Source: CAZWSX01 sp964636985 (GTDB lineage: Bacteria; Planctomycetota; Planctomycetia; Pirellulales; Pirellulaceae). From it: DNA of 46,212 nt. The stretch lies in contig CAZWSX010000042.1 of assembly GCA_964636985.1 (NCBI GenBank), positions 1-46,212 of the forward strand, in the 5' to 3' direction. Of the stretch, positions 8,464-14,974 are shown piece by piece (positions within the stretch are counted from its first letter, which is position 1; every line of letters starts with the position of its first letter). The notes under the pieces were generated by a model, which was given only the letters and a program-made list of their open reading frames with translations, ran no database searches and was not told the origin of the DNA. The translations under genes and the position numbers were made by a program.

Positions 8464-9694
8464 GACCAACCTCCAACTCCTTGGCACCTAGCGTGACCGT
8501 GGTGAACGCTCCGGGCGGATTGCTTGCCAGGTAGCGGTTGATGCTGTCGACGCTGAGCGCGTCGAGAATCGCGTGGAGCTCATCCAAGGGGCGAATACGC
8601 CCCAGGTAATACCAGTCGCTGGCGATCGAGCCTGCACGTGAGCGGCTCGACTCCTGCTGCATGATGAGCGAACTTTTGATCCGGGCCTTGAGCCGCTTGA
8701 GCTCGTTGGGCTCGATCCCCTTGGTCAGCTTGCGCAGCTCGGCCGAGAGGACGTCGAGCGTCTCTTGAGCGCGCTCGGTGGTCGTGCCGGCATAGCTGAA
8801 GATCGCGCCGCGATCTTTGAGCGAATGGACCGAGGCGTACACGGTGTAAACCAGCCCGCGCTTTTCGCGGACCTCTTCGAACAGCCGCGAACTCATGCCG
8901 TCGCTGAGGACGCCAACAGCGGCGCGCGATTGAAAGTAGTCGGGATGCGAGTAAGGGATGCTGTCGTAGCCGACGCCGACATGCGTTTGCGCACCTTCGT
9001 GCGGGATGTGGAGGTAACCACGTGGCGGCGGCTGTTCTTTCCAGATTGTGGCCCCGGAGCCTTGCCACTCGCCGAGCAAGTTGGCCACGGTCTCCTTGAG
9101 CTTGGGCCATTCGAACTTGCCGGCCACGCTCAGCAAGGCGCCGCGCGGTTGGACGAGCTTTTTGAAGTGCTGGCGAATATCGTCGATGGTGATTGACGTT
9201 AGATCGGCTTCGGTGCCGATGCTCGAGCGGCCGAGCGGGTCGCCATAGTGCCGCAGCCTCAGTTGCTGCATCATTTTTTGCGGCGGATCGTCGTCGAGCG
9301 AGCGAACCTCGTGCAAGCAAACCTGACGGGCGTCGTCGAGTTGATCCTCGGGCAAGTGAGGCTTGCGGACGACGTCGGTGTAGATGTTCAAAACGTCGGG
9401 CAGGGCCTCGGCCGGCATGGCGCCGCCGAACGAGAGGTACATCAGCGAGGCTGCGCCGGAGCAGTCGGCCCCTAAGTTTTCCAGATCTTCGACGAAGGTG
9501 CGGCTGTCGCGGCTGCCGCAGCCACGTTGGATCAACTCGCAGAGGAGGTTCGAGAGGCCCGATTTGCCAGGCGGATCGTAGATGCAGCCGGTGGGGACCC
9601 AAAGCGCGAAGGCGGCCGATTCGAGCCACGGCATGGCCTCCGCGACGAGCACCAAACCGTTATCGAAGGAGTGCGAGAATATTTGTTGCGACAT
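8450..9694 (-). CDS. M16 family peptidase-like protein, non-catalytic subunit
   Basis: A 414-residue M16 homologue. At the place of HxxEH the sequence reads NLLCELIQRG, so no zinc ligands remain. The C-terminal half keeps SSRLFEEVREKRGLVYTVYA, the Arg/Tyr-containing segment seen in the substrate-binding partner subunit. It is the first gene of the pair and overlaps the active subunit. The likely role is to complete a heterodimeric M16B protease that degrades small peptides. Subcellular site is uncertain, and no signal peptide is visible. Confidence 0.92.
   Translation of the reverse strand: MSQQIFSHSFDNGLVLVAEAMPWLESAAFALWVPTGCIYDPPGKSGLSNLLCELIQRGCGSRDSRTFVEDLENLGADCSGAASLMYLSFGGAMPAEALPDVLNIYTDVVRKPHLPEDQLDDARQVCLHEVRSLDDDPPQKMMQQLRLRHYGDPLGRSSIGTEADLTSITIDDIRQHFKKLVQPRGALLSVAGKFEWPKLKETVANLLGEWQGSGATIWKEQPPPRGYLHIPHEGAQTHVGVGYDSIPYSHPDYFQSRAAVGVLSDGMSSRLFEEVREKRGLVYTVYASVHSLKDRGAIFSYAGTTTERAQETLDVLSAELRKLTKGIEPNELKRLKARIKSSLIMQQESSRSRAGSIASDWYYLGRIRPLDELHAILDALSVDSINRYLASNPPGAFTTVTLGAKELEVGRAVS
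8470..8474 (-). promoter_or_regulatory. Ribosome binding site that decides a GTG start
   Basis: GGAGG on the minus strand, six bases before the GTG at 8463, inside the 3' end of the upstream M16 gene. Confidence 0.7.
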
Positions 9695-9811
9695 GTGGCC
9701 TGTGAGGGGCGGGCCACAAGTGGCGCCGAATCGTCCCCCGAGTATCTATTTGAAAACGTCCCTTGGACGCGACTTTGCCGATAGGGTGAATTTTGCAACC
9801 TACCGTCAAGT

Positions 9812-10375
9812 CTATACGCACGCAACCTGCACGGCTTTGTAAACGGTGCGAACTTTGCGGAAACCGAGCCGCTGATAGAGCCGCACGGCACCCACGTTTT
9901 GCGAGGTGACTTCGAGTGTCATCGCATCAATGCCGCCGTTACGAAAACCTTGGGCCGCCTGATACATCAAGTAAGTTCCCAAGCCGTGGCCGCGATGGCC
10001 GGGCGCGATCCCCAAGTTTTGGATGGCGCCGTAGCCTTCGTGATCGACAATCCCCTGAACGGTGCCGCACGGCTCAACCTGTTCGGGCAACGTTCCGTCG
10101 CTGTAGACAAGGAGCCACGTGGCAGCCGGGAAGAAACCCGGTCGCGAGGCGATTTCTTCCATCAACCGCTGGCAGCGGTCCCGCTCGCCGAGGCAGGGAA
10201 AAACGTTGGCATCGATTTCGAACTGGAAACTGCGGAACTTCGCTTCGGCGTGGGAATCGAGCAGGCTCTCGCGCCACGCCAGCAGCCGATAGCCGGGAGG
10301 CAACGGGTCGGGCGAGAACAAGGGCCGGCGAAGGTCCAAGTCCATGCGGAATCGTTTGAAGTACGTCAGGCCCAT
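9812..10375 (-). CDS. GNAT family N-acetyltransferase
   Basis: A 187-residue protein. The C-terminal half is a GNAT fold: acetyl-CoA loop GIAPGHRGHGLGTYLM (about residues 125-140) fits R/Q-x2-G-x-G/A. It is followed by MTLEVTSQNVGAVRLYQRLGF, the typical beta5/alpha4 region. The N-terminal 80 residues (LLAWRESLLDSHAEAKF) may be a second, degenerate GNAT half. The substrate is unknown. It is divergent from the metal-uptake operon at 10779. Confidence 0.85.
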   Translation of the reverse strand: MGLTYFKRFRMDLDLRRPLFSPDPLPPGYRLLAWRESLLDSHAEAKFRSFQFEIDANVFPCLGERDRCQRLMEEIASRPGFFPAATWLLVYSDGTLPEQVEPCGTVQGIVDHEGYGAIQNLGIAPGHRGHGLGTYLMYQAAQGFRNGGIDAMTLEVTSQNVGAVRLYQRLGFRKVRTVYKAVQVACV

Positions 10376-10634
10376 AAGGCGGATTTCCCGATGCCGCGCG
10401 ATTGCAGGAGGTGGTCAGGACCGCACTGCATCCTAGAACTGGGTGCAAAGAGGGTCAACAAAGTGCCCGGCTTTGCTTCTCGGCAAGGTTGTCATCGTCC
10501 TGGCGGTTGCCAAGTCTGGTCCGCACTTGGTTTTGATCTCCCACCAAGCAAGAGCGGCGTGTTCGGAACAGGTGTTTTAAAAGGGGCGCGGGGCGATGGC
10601 CATCAGAAGGCTGCGAAATATTGTGTACCGACCA

Positions 10635-10648
10635 CGTTCTGGCGAACG
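10635..10648. repeat. Palindromic repeat, family E, copy 2
   Basis: CGTTC, loop TGGC, GAACG; flanking bases partly match the copy at 5120-5139, including CGCGGC after the stem. Confidence 0.5.
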
Positions 10649-10750
10649 CGGCGACGTTCGAATCGTGGACGTCCCAATGGTGGACATCGATGTTCAGAGG
10701 GAAAAATTGCCGAAAACTCTGGACTTGATCGATCGGGACGCCGAAATTAG

Positions 10751-10772
10751 AATTTTAGGTCGATCAAAACTT
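10751..10772. promoter_or_regulatory. Operator-like imperfect palindrome upstream of the metal-binding protein gene
   Basis: The 22 bases 10751-10772 match their own reverse complement at 16 of 22 positions (AATTTTAGGTC/GATCAAAACTT). They end six bases before the ATG at 10779. The size and AT-rich arms suit a DtxR/MntR-type operator, and such a repressor domain is encoded in this operon. That binding is an inference. Confidence 0.4.
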
Positions 10773-10778
10773 TGTTTC

Positions 10779-11831
10779 ATGGCGATCGAAATGTTCCGCT
10801 TGCATCTTGGAGTTGTGGAAAGCAGCAGCCGCTCGCTGGCCACATTGTTATTTGGACTGGCGGCGCTGGTAGCGTGGCAGCCTTTAGTGGGGGACGAGCC
10901 GCTTAAAAAGGAATCGCGTTTCAAACTGGTGTGCTCGACGACACAGACCGCCGACTTTGCGCGACAGATTGTTGGCGAGCATTGGGAAGTGGTGTCGATC
11001 TTAGCGCCGGGACAGGACCCGCATCTTTATGAGATCAAGCCAGGCGATGCGCAGATTGTGGCCTCGGCCGACTTGTGCGTGGAGAACGGCTGGCACCTGG
11101 AAGGGAACGACTGGATGCGGAAGCTGGCCACCAATGCCAAGAAGCAATTGGTGACAGGCGTTGTGGGGATTGAAGCTCTTAAAGTCGAAGAGACGGGCGA
11201 TGCCGCACCCGATCCGCACGCCTGGTTTAGTCCGAAGAACGCCGCCGTGTACGTGCGGAATATTTTGGCCGGCGTCGAGAAGATCGATCCGGACCACAAG
11301 GTCGAATACCGGCGCCGCGCGGGACTGTATTTAGAGCAGCTTCGTTCGCTTCACGTATGGATTCGGCGCGAGGTGAGCGCGATCCCGCCGCAGCGGCGCG
11401 TGCTGGTGACCAGTCACGATGCGTTTCATTATTTCTGTCATGAATACGGGTTCGAGTTGATCACGCCTGTCGGCTGGAGCACCGGCGACGAAGTGGGGGG
11501 CGGTGCGACCGAAGCCCGCCGCGCGGCGGTGCTGAAAAAGATTCGCGATGCCGGAATTCCGGCGGTGTTCACCGAAACCAGCGTCTCGGGAAAAACGGTG
11601 AACGACCTGGCAAACGAAACGGGAGCCAAGCTGGGCGGCGCACTCTATTCCGATTCGATGGGAGCCGAAGGGTCGTTGGGCGAAACGTACATCGGCATGA
11701 TGCGCGAGAACGTGCTGACGATGGTGCATGGTTTGGCGCCGGCCGATGGTGGCAAGCCCATTGAAGTGACGGTCAGCAATGCAAATGGCGCGACGAAGAA
11801 GGACACTCGCGAGGAGGCGAACTCGCCGTGA
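10779..11831 (+). CDS. Metal ABC transporter substrate-binding protein, TroA/YtgA-like
   Basis: A 350-residue periplasmic binding protein. The signal peptide is at about 1-38. Cluster A-I metal ligands can be read as H82 (QDPHLYEIKPGD), H147 (PDPHAWFSP), H213 (LVTSHDAFHYF) and D292 (LYSDSMGAEG). The three-His/Asp set and the LVTSHDAF and SDSMG segments resemble TroA of Treponema, which takes Zn or Mn. The metal is unresolved: zinc, manganese and iron are all possible. The ATG at 10779 gives a sensible signal peptide; 10791 is an alternative. Its stop overlaps the next gene by four bases (GTGA). Confidence 0.93.
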   Translation: MAIEMFRLHLGVVESSSRSLATLLFGLAALVAWQPLVGDEPLKKESRFKLVCSTTQTADFARQIVGEHWEVVSILAPGQDPHLYEIKPGDAQIVASADLCVENGWHLEGNDWMRKLATNAKKQLVTGVVGIEALKVEETGDAAPDPHAWFSPKNAAVYVRNILAGVEKIDPDHKVEYRRRAGLYLEQLRSLHVWIRREVSAIPPQRRVLVTSHDAFHYFCHEYGFELITPVGWSTGDEVGGGATEARRAAVLKKIRDAGIPAVFTETSVSGKTVNDLANETGAKLGGALYSDSMGAEGSLGETYIGMMRENVLTMVHGLAPADGGKPIEVTVSNANGATKKDTREEANSP

Positions 11832-12322
11832 TCTTTTCTTCGACTCGCCCTTTGGGGGCTTTGGCTGTCGCTGTGATCGTCTTTGGCACGCTGACTTTTT
11901 ACACCTACGCGGCAAAGAAGCAACTTGCGCCAGTGAGTGAGCACGCTGCGCCGACAGGGGAAGCGGTCGACGTGGAGCTTACGCTTGTCGCGACGAGCCG
12001 GATTGGCGGCGAGGAGTTTGCGCTCGGCGAGGCGCACGCACTGCGAGTTTCGATTGATGGGCGACCGTTGCACGTGCGCGAAAAGCTGGATGCGAACGAG
12101 CCGCTGGTGTTGCGGTGCTCGCTGCCGGCTGGCAGCGAACACCGACTGCTGGTGGAAGCGATTCCCGATGCATCGAGTGCTGTGGCAGCGACGGCGCTGC
12201 GTGTGATGGTTGCCAGTGCCAATCAGCCCCTTTTGGAACGCGTGGGATGGTCGGAGCAGGGGCAGGCGATTAGTGAAGAATTGGTCTTTCGCGTGCCGGG
12301 AGCGGAAGAGCACTCACACTAA
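11828..12322 (+). CDS. Membrane-anchored protein of unknown function in the metal-uptake operon
   Basis: A 164-residue protein not recognised. The GTG start overlaps the binding-protein stop (GTGA) and has GAGGAGGCG nine bases upstream. An N-terminal hydrophobic segment (about residues 9-28) is a signal anchor or signal peptide. The rest looks like a beta-rich extracytoplasmic domain (VELTLVATSRIGGEEF, LRVSIDGRPLHVREKL, LRCSLPAGSEHRLLVEA) ending in HSH. Tight coupling to the binding protein suggests an accessory role in metal capture, which is inferred. Confidence 0.75.
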   Translation: MIFSSTRPLGALAVAVIVFGTLTFYTYAAKKQLAPVSEHAAPTGEAVDVELTLVATSRIGGEEFALGEAHALRVSIDGRPLHVREKLDANEPLVLRCSLPAGSEHRLLVEAIPDASSAVAATALRVMVASANQPLLERVGWSEQGQAISEELVFRVPGAEEHSH

Positions 12323-12363
12323 GGCGCGAAGACACGAAGAAGAGAACGGGGAGGGAAAACGTA

Positions 12364-12384
12364 GGACGGACAATCCTGTCCGTC
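12364..12384. repeat. Palindromic repeat, family B, copy 1
   Basis: GACGGACA, loop ATCC, TGTCCGTC is a perfect 8-pair hairpin, followed by the family tail (GTGGAGGTAGC). Confidence 0.6.
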
Positions 12385-12411
12385 GACAGTGGAGGTAGCG
12401 AACAAGAAGTG

Positions 12412-12433
12412 GCACAGACAATCCTGTCTGTGC
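12412..12433. repeat. Palindromic repeat, family B, copy 2
   Basis: GCACAGACA, loop ATCC, TGTCTGTGC is a perfect 9-pair hairpin, followed by GCGGTGGAGCATGC, which resembles the tails of copies at 39.5-39.8 kb. Confidence 0.65.
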
Positions 12434-12480
12434 GCGGTGGAGCATGCGGGTCGAGGAGTTGGCGATCTGCTAGTACGCAC

Positions 12481-12510
12481 ACTGGCGTCTTTTGGACGCC
12501 AGTGCCACCC
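12481..12510. repeat. Palindromic repeat, family A, single copy
   Basis: ACTGGCGTC, loop TTTTG, GACGCCAGT, then GCCACCC. Identical to the right arm of the element at 5065-5094. Confidence 0.7.
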
Positions 12511-12526
12511 GATCCTTCCTCCATGA

Positions 12527-12565
12527 TCTCTGTGTTTCATCTTCAGGAGAATTGAAACACGGAGA
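12527..12565. repeat. Inverted repeat overlapping purine-rich CACGGAG repeat
   Basis: TCTCTGTGTTTC (12527-12538) and GAAACACGGAGA (12554-12565) pair at 11 of 12 positions around a 15-base loop. The right arm continues into ACGGAGGCCACGGAGAGGG, related to the purine-rich repeats at 1720 and 39763. Confidence 0.45.
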
Positions 12566-12625
12566 AACGGAGGCCACGGAGAGGGAAGAGACGGAAGACG
12601 ATAAGGTTGGGAAGAAATTAAGGAC

Positions 12626-13384
12626 ATGCCTGAGCCTGCGATTGCTATCGATCACCTTACGGTCAGTTACGGCCCTACGCCGGCGCTGCTGGATGTTTCG
12701 TTGGAATTGCCGGCTGGGAAATTGATTGGCGTGATTGGGCCGAATGGTTCGGGCAAGTCGACCTTGATGAAGGCGCTGCTGGGATTCGTGCGGCCCGACT
12801 ATGGGACGATTCGCATTTTCGGCAAGCCGCGTGAACAGAGTGTGGGGCGGGTCGCTTATGTTCCGCAGCGGGGGGCGATTGATTGGGACTTTCCGATCAC
12901 GGTTCGCGAAGTCGCTTTGATGGGGCGGTACAACAAGCGAAGCTGGTGGCAGGATATGGGGGCCGACGACTATCGCGCGGCCGACGAGGCGCTCGAGACG
13001 GTCCGGATGACGAATCTGCGCGATCGGCAGATCGGCCAGCTTTCCGGCGGGCAGCAGCAGCGAGTGTTCATGGCTCGCGCACTCGCGCAAGGGGCAGACA
13101 TTTTGTTGCTCGACGAGCCATTCGCCGGGGTCGATGCCGCCACGGAACGGACGATCTTGGAAGTGCTGCATCGCTCTCGCGACAATGGCCGAACGCTCTT
13201 AGTGGTGCATCATGATCTGAACACGGCGGCCGAGTTTTTTGACGTCCTCGTGCTGATTAAACAGCGGCTTTACGCCGTTGGTACGCCCGAGGAAGTGTTG
13301 GTGCCGGAATTTCTGGCGGAAGTCTATGAAGGCCGCACGCGGGCATTTGATGCTTTGTGGCGGACCGACAGGAGTTCGCCATGA
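12626..13384 (+). CDS. Metal ABC transporter ATP-binding protein, TroB/YtgB-like
   Basis: A 252-residue ABC ATPase: Walker A GPNGSGKST (about 38-46), Q-loop VAYVPQRGAIDWDFP, signature LSGGQQQR (about 138-145), Walker B ILLLDEP, switch histidine in VVHHDL. The QRGAIDWDFPITVREV segment is typical of zinc/manganese/iron (ABC-3/FeCT) ATPases. It energises the fused permease encoded next, which it overlaps by four bases (ATGA at 13381-13384). Confidence 0.95.
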   Translation: MPEPAIAIDHLTVSYGPTPALLDVSLELPAGKLIGVIGPNGSGKSTLMKALLGFVRPDYGTIRIFGKPREQSVGRVAYVPQRGAIDWDFPITVREVALMGRYNKRSWWQDMGADDYRAADEALETVRMTNLRDRQIGQLSGGQQQRVFMARALAQGADILLLDEPFAGVDAATERTILEVLHRSRDNGRTLLVVHHDLNTAAEFFDVLVLIKQRLYAVGTPEEVLVPEFLAEVYEGRTRAFDALWRTDRSSP

Positions 13385-14898
13385 ACGAGTTGTGGCAAAC
13401 GCTAGTGACGTGGAACGCTGAGCAGCCGCACGTGCTGCGCGCGATGCTGACGGGGACGTTGTTATCCAGCGCCTGTGGCGTGCTGGGTTGCTTCATCGTC
13501 CTCCGCCGGATGGCATTTTTAGGCGATGCCTTGGCGCACGCGATGTTGGCGGGCGTAACGCTCGGTTACCTGCTGACCAAGTGGCTGTTCGGCAGCGAAG
13601 CGAACGTCGCGGCGATGTTGATTGGCTCGGTGCTGGCAGGCGTGCTCACGTCGGCGTCGATTTCGTGGGTCTCGCGCTTTGGGCGCATCAAAGAAGATGC
13701 TGCGATCGGCATTATTTACACCGGCGTGTTCGCGGCCGGCGGGATGATGGCTTCGTACTTCAGCCGCTTCATTCACGTTGACCTGCTCCATTTTGTAACG
13801 GGCAACGTGTTGTCGGTATCGCTGGCCGACTTGTGGATGATTGGCGTGGTGACAGTGGTGGTGCTGTCGAGCGCGATTCTGTTCTTCCGGCCGTTGCAGA
13901 TTTCGAGTTTCGATCCCGTGATGGCCGCCGCGATGGGAACGCCGGTGGTCGCGATCGACTATTTGTTGACGGGCTGCACGTCGCTCGTTGTTGTGGCGGG
14001 GGTGAACCTGGTGGGCGTGATCCTGGTGGTCGGGCTGCTGATCACTCCAGCGGCGACGGCGTATCTGTTGACGGACCGGCTGAGCCGAATGCTTTGGCTG
14101 GCTGGCGCTTTGGGTGTGACGGGTTTTTGGGCTGGCTATTTCATTGCCCAGCGGCTCAACGTGGCGCCGGGTTCAGCGATTGTGGTAGCGCTGACCGGGC
14201 AATTTTTGCTGGCCCTCACGTTTGCCCCGCGGCACGGATTGCTTGCCGATTGGATTCGCAAACGCGGGCAAGTTCCGCAAGCGGCGCGAGAAGACGTTTT
14301 GGGTTACGTTCTGCGCGGCGGCGGGAAGCCCGTTGGCGTTGCCAAGCTTCTCTCGCAATTGCGGATGCACGGCGAAGCATCCGCCCGGGCCGTTCGAGTG
14401 CTGGTGAACGAAGGGTTGCTGGTGCGTGATGGCGAGTCGCTGCAACTCACTGATGCGGGATCCGTGGAAGCGCGCCGGCTGCAACGGGCGCACCGGTTGT
14501 GGGAAGCTTATTTGGAAATAACGGGGACGCCGCGCGAGCAGTTGCATCAAAAAGCGGACAAGCTTGAGCACGTGCACGACCCGCAAACGGTGGGCTACCT
14601 TGACGATAAGTTGGGCCACCCGTTGACCGACCCGCACGGATCGGTGATTCCCGATGCCGAGGAGACCACGGTACCCGATGCGGAATTCGCGGCCGCGCTG
14701 TTGCGACCCGGACACTCTGCCGTGGTCGTACGCGTTGCTCGCACAGCAGCCGAGACGAATTTGCGCCCCGGCGAGCGCGTGACCGCGGGAGAGCGGTCGC
14801 AATCGGGCGCGCTGTGGCACTTCTTAACGGACGAAGGGCGGACCATCGAGGCCGATCACAAGGTCGCCGACGGTATCATTGTGAGAAAGACGTCGTAG
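13381..14898 (+). CDS. Metal ABC transporter permease fused to a DtxR/MntR-type metal-dependent repressor (YtgCR-like)
   Basis: A 505-residue fusion. Residues 1-285 are an ABC-3 family permease with about eight helices (TGTLLSSACGVLGCFIVLRR, LVGVILVVGLLITPAA). Residues about 300-360 are a winged helix (GKPVGVAKLLSQLRMHGEAS, RVLVNEGLLVRD, LQLTDAG). Residues about 361-425 match the DtxR dimerisation/metal region: H371 and E375 (HRLWEAYLEI), H389, D393, E396 and H397 (LHQKADKLEHVHD). About 440-505 resembles the SH3/FeoA-like end. An acidic residue (D393) stands where DtxR has Cys102 and MntR has Glu99. The ATG at 13381 overlaps the ATPase stop. In Chlamydia the equivalent YtgCR is cleaved to free the repressor; the same is inferred here. 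Confidence 0.93.
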   Translation: MNELWQTLVTWNAEQPHVLRAMLTGTLLSSACGVLGCFIVLRRMAFLGDALAHAMLAGVTLGYLLTKWLFGSEANVAAMLIGSVLAGVLTSASISWVSRFGRIKEDAAIGIIYTGVFAAGGMMASYFSRFIHVDLLHFVTGNVLSVSLADLWMIGVVTVVVLSSAILFFRPLQISSFDPVMAAAMGTPVVAIDYLLTGCTSLVVVAGVNLVGVILVVGLLITPAATAYLLTDRLSRMLWLAGALGVTGFWAGYFIAQRLNVAPGSAIVVALTGQFLLALTFAPRHGLLADWIRKRGQVPQAAREDVLGYVLRGGGKPVGVAKLLSQLRMHGEASARAVRVLVNEGLLVRDGESLQLTDAGSVEARRLQRAHRLWEAYLEITGTPREQLHQKADKLEHVHDPQTVGYLDDKLGHPLTDPHGSVIPDAEETTVPDAEFAAALLRPGHSAVVVRVARTAAETNLRPGERVTAGERSQSGALWHFLTDEGRTIEADHKVADGIIVRKTS

Positions 14899-14903
14899 TA
14901 CAC

Positions 14904-14933
14904 ACTGGCGTCTTTGGGACGCCAGTGCCACCC
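14904..14933. repeat. Palindromic repeat, family A, copy after the metal operon
   Basis: ACTGGCGTC, loop TTTGG, GACGCCAGT, GCCACCC, with one base difference from 12481-12510. It begins five bases after the stop of the fusion gene. Confidence 0.7.
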
Positions 14934-14974
14934 GGCCGGCGCTTCGCACCCTTTCTTCCTTTCAGCGTGAAGTC

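Larger units (their letters stand above)
10376..10778. other. Divergent promoter region between GNAT gene and metal-uptake operon
   Basis: 403 bases. It contains a family E hairpin (10635-10648) and an operator-like palindrome (10751-10772). An in-frame extension of the downstream gene back to 10596 was judged non-coding because it would bury the signal peptide. Confidence 0.6.
12323..12625. other. Repeat-filled gap inside the metal-uptake operon
   Basis: 303 bases without a gene, packed with short repeats: a purine-rich stretch (12323-12360), two family B hairpins, one family A hairpin and a 12-pair inverted repeat. The ATPase gene downstream may be read through or have its own promoter; none was identified. 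Confidence 0.65.

Noticed and set aside
10596..10778. 61-codon N-terminal extension of the metal-binding protein
   Set aside because: It places the signal peptide internally, is not protein-like, and would cover the family E hairpin and the operator-like palindrome.
12481..12510. Family A hairpin as a terminator
   Set aside because: The stem is strong but no T-run follows, and identical copies lie in unrelated positions; it is better described as an interspersed repeat.
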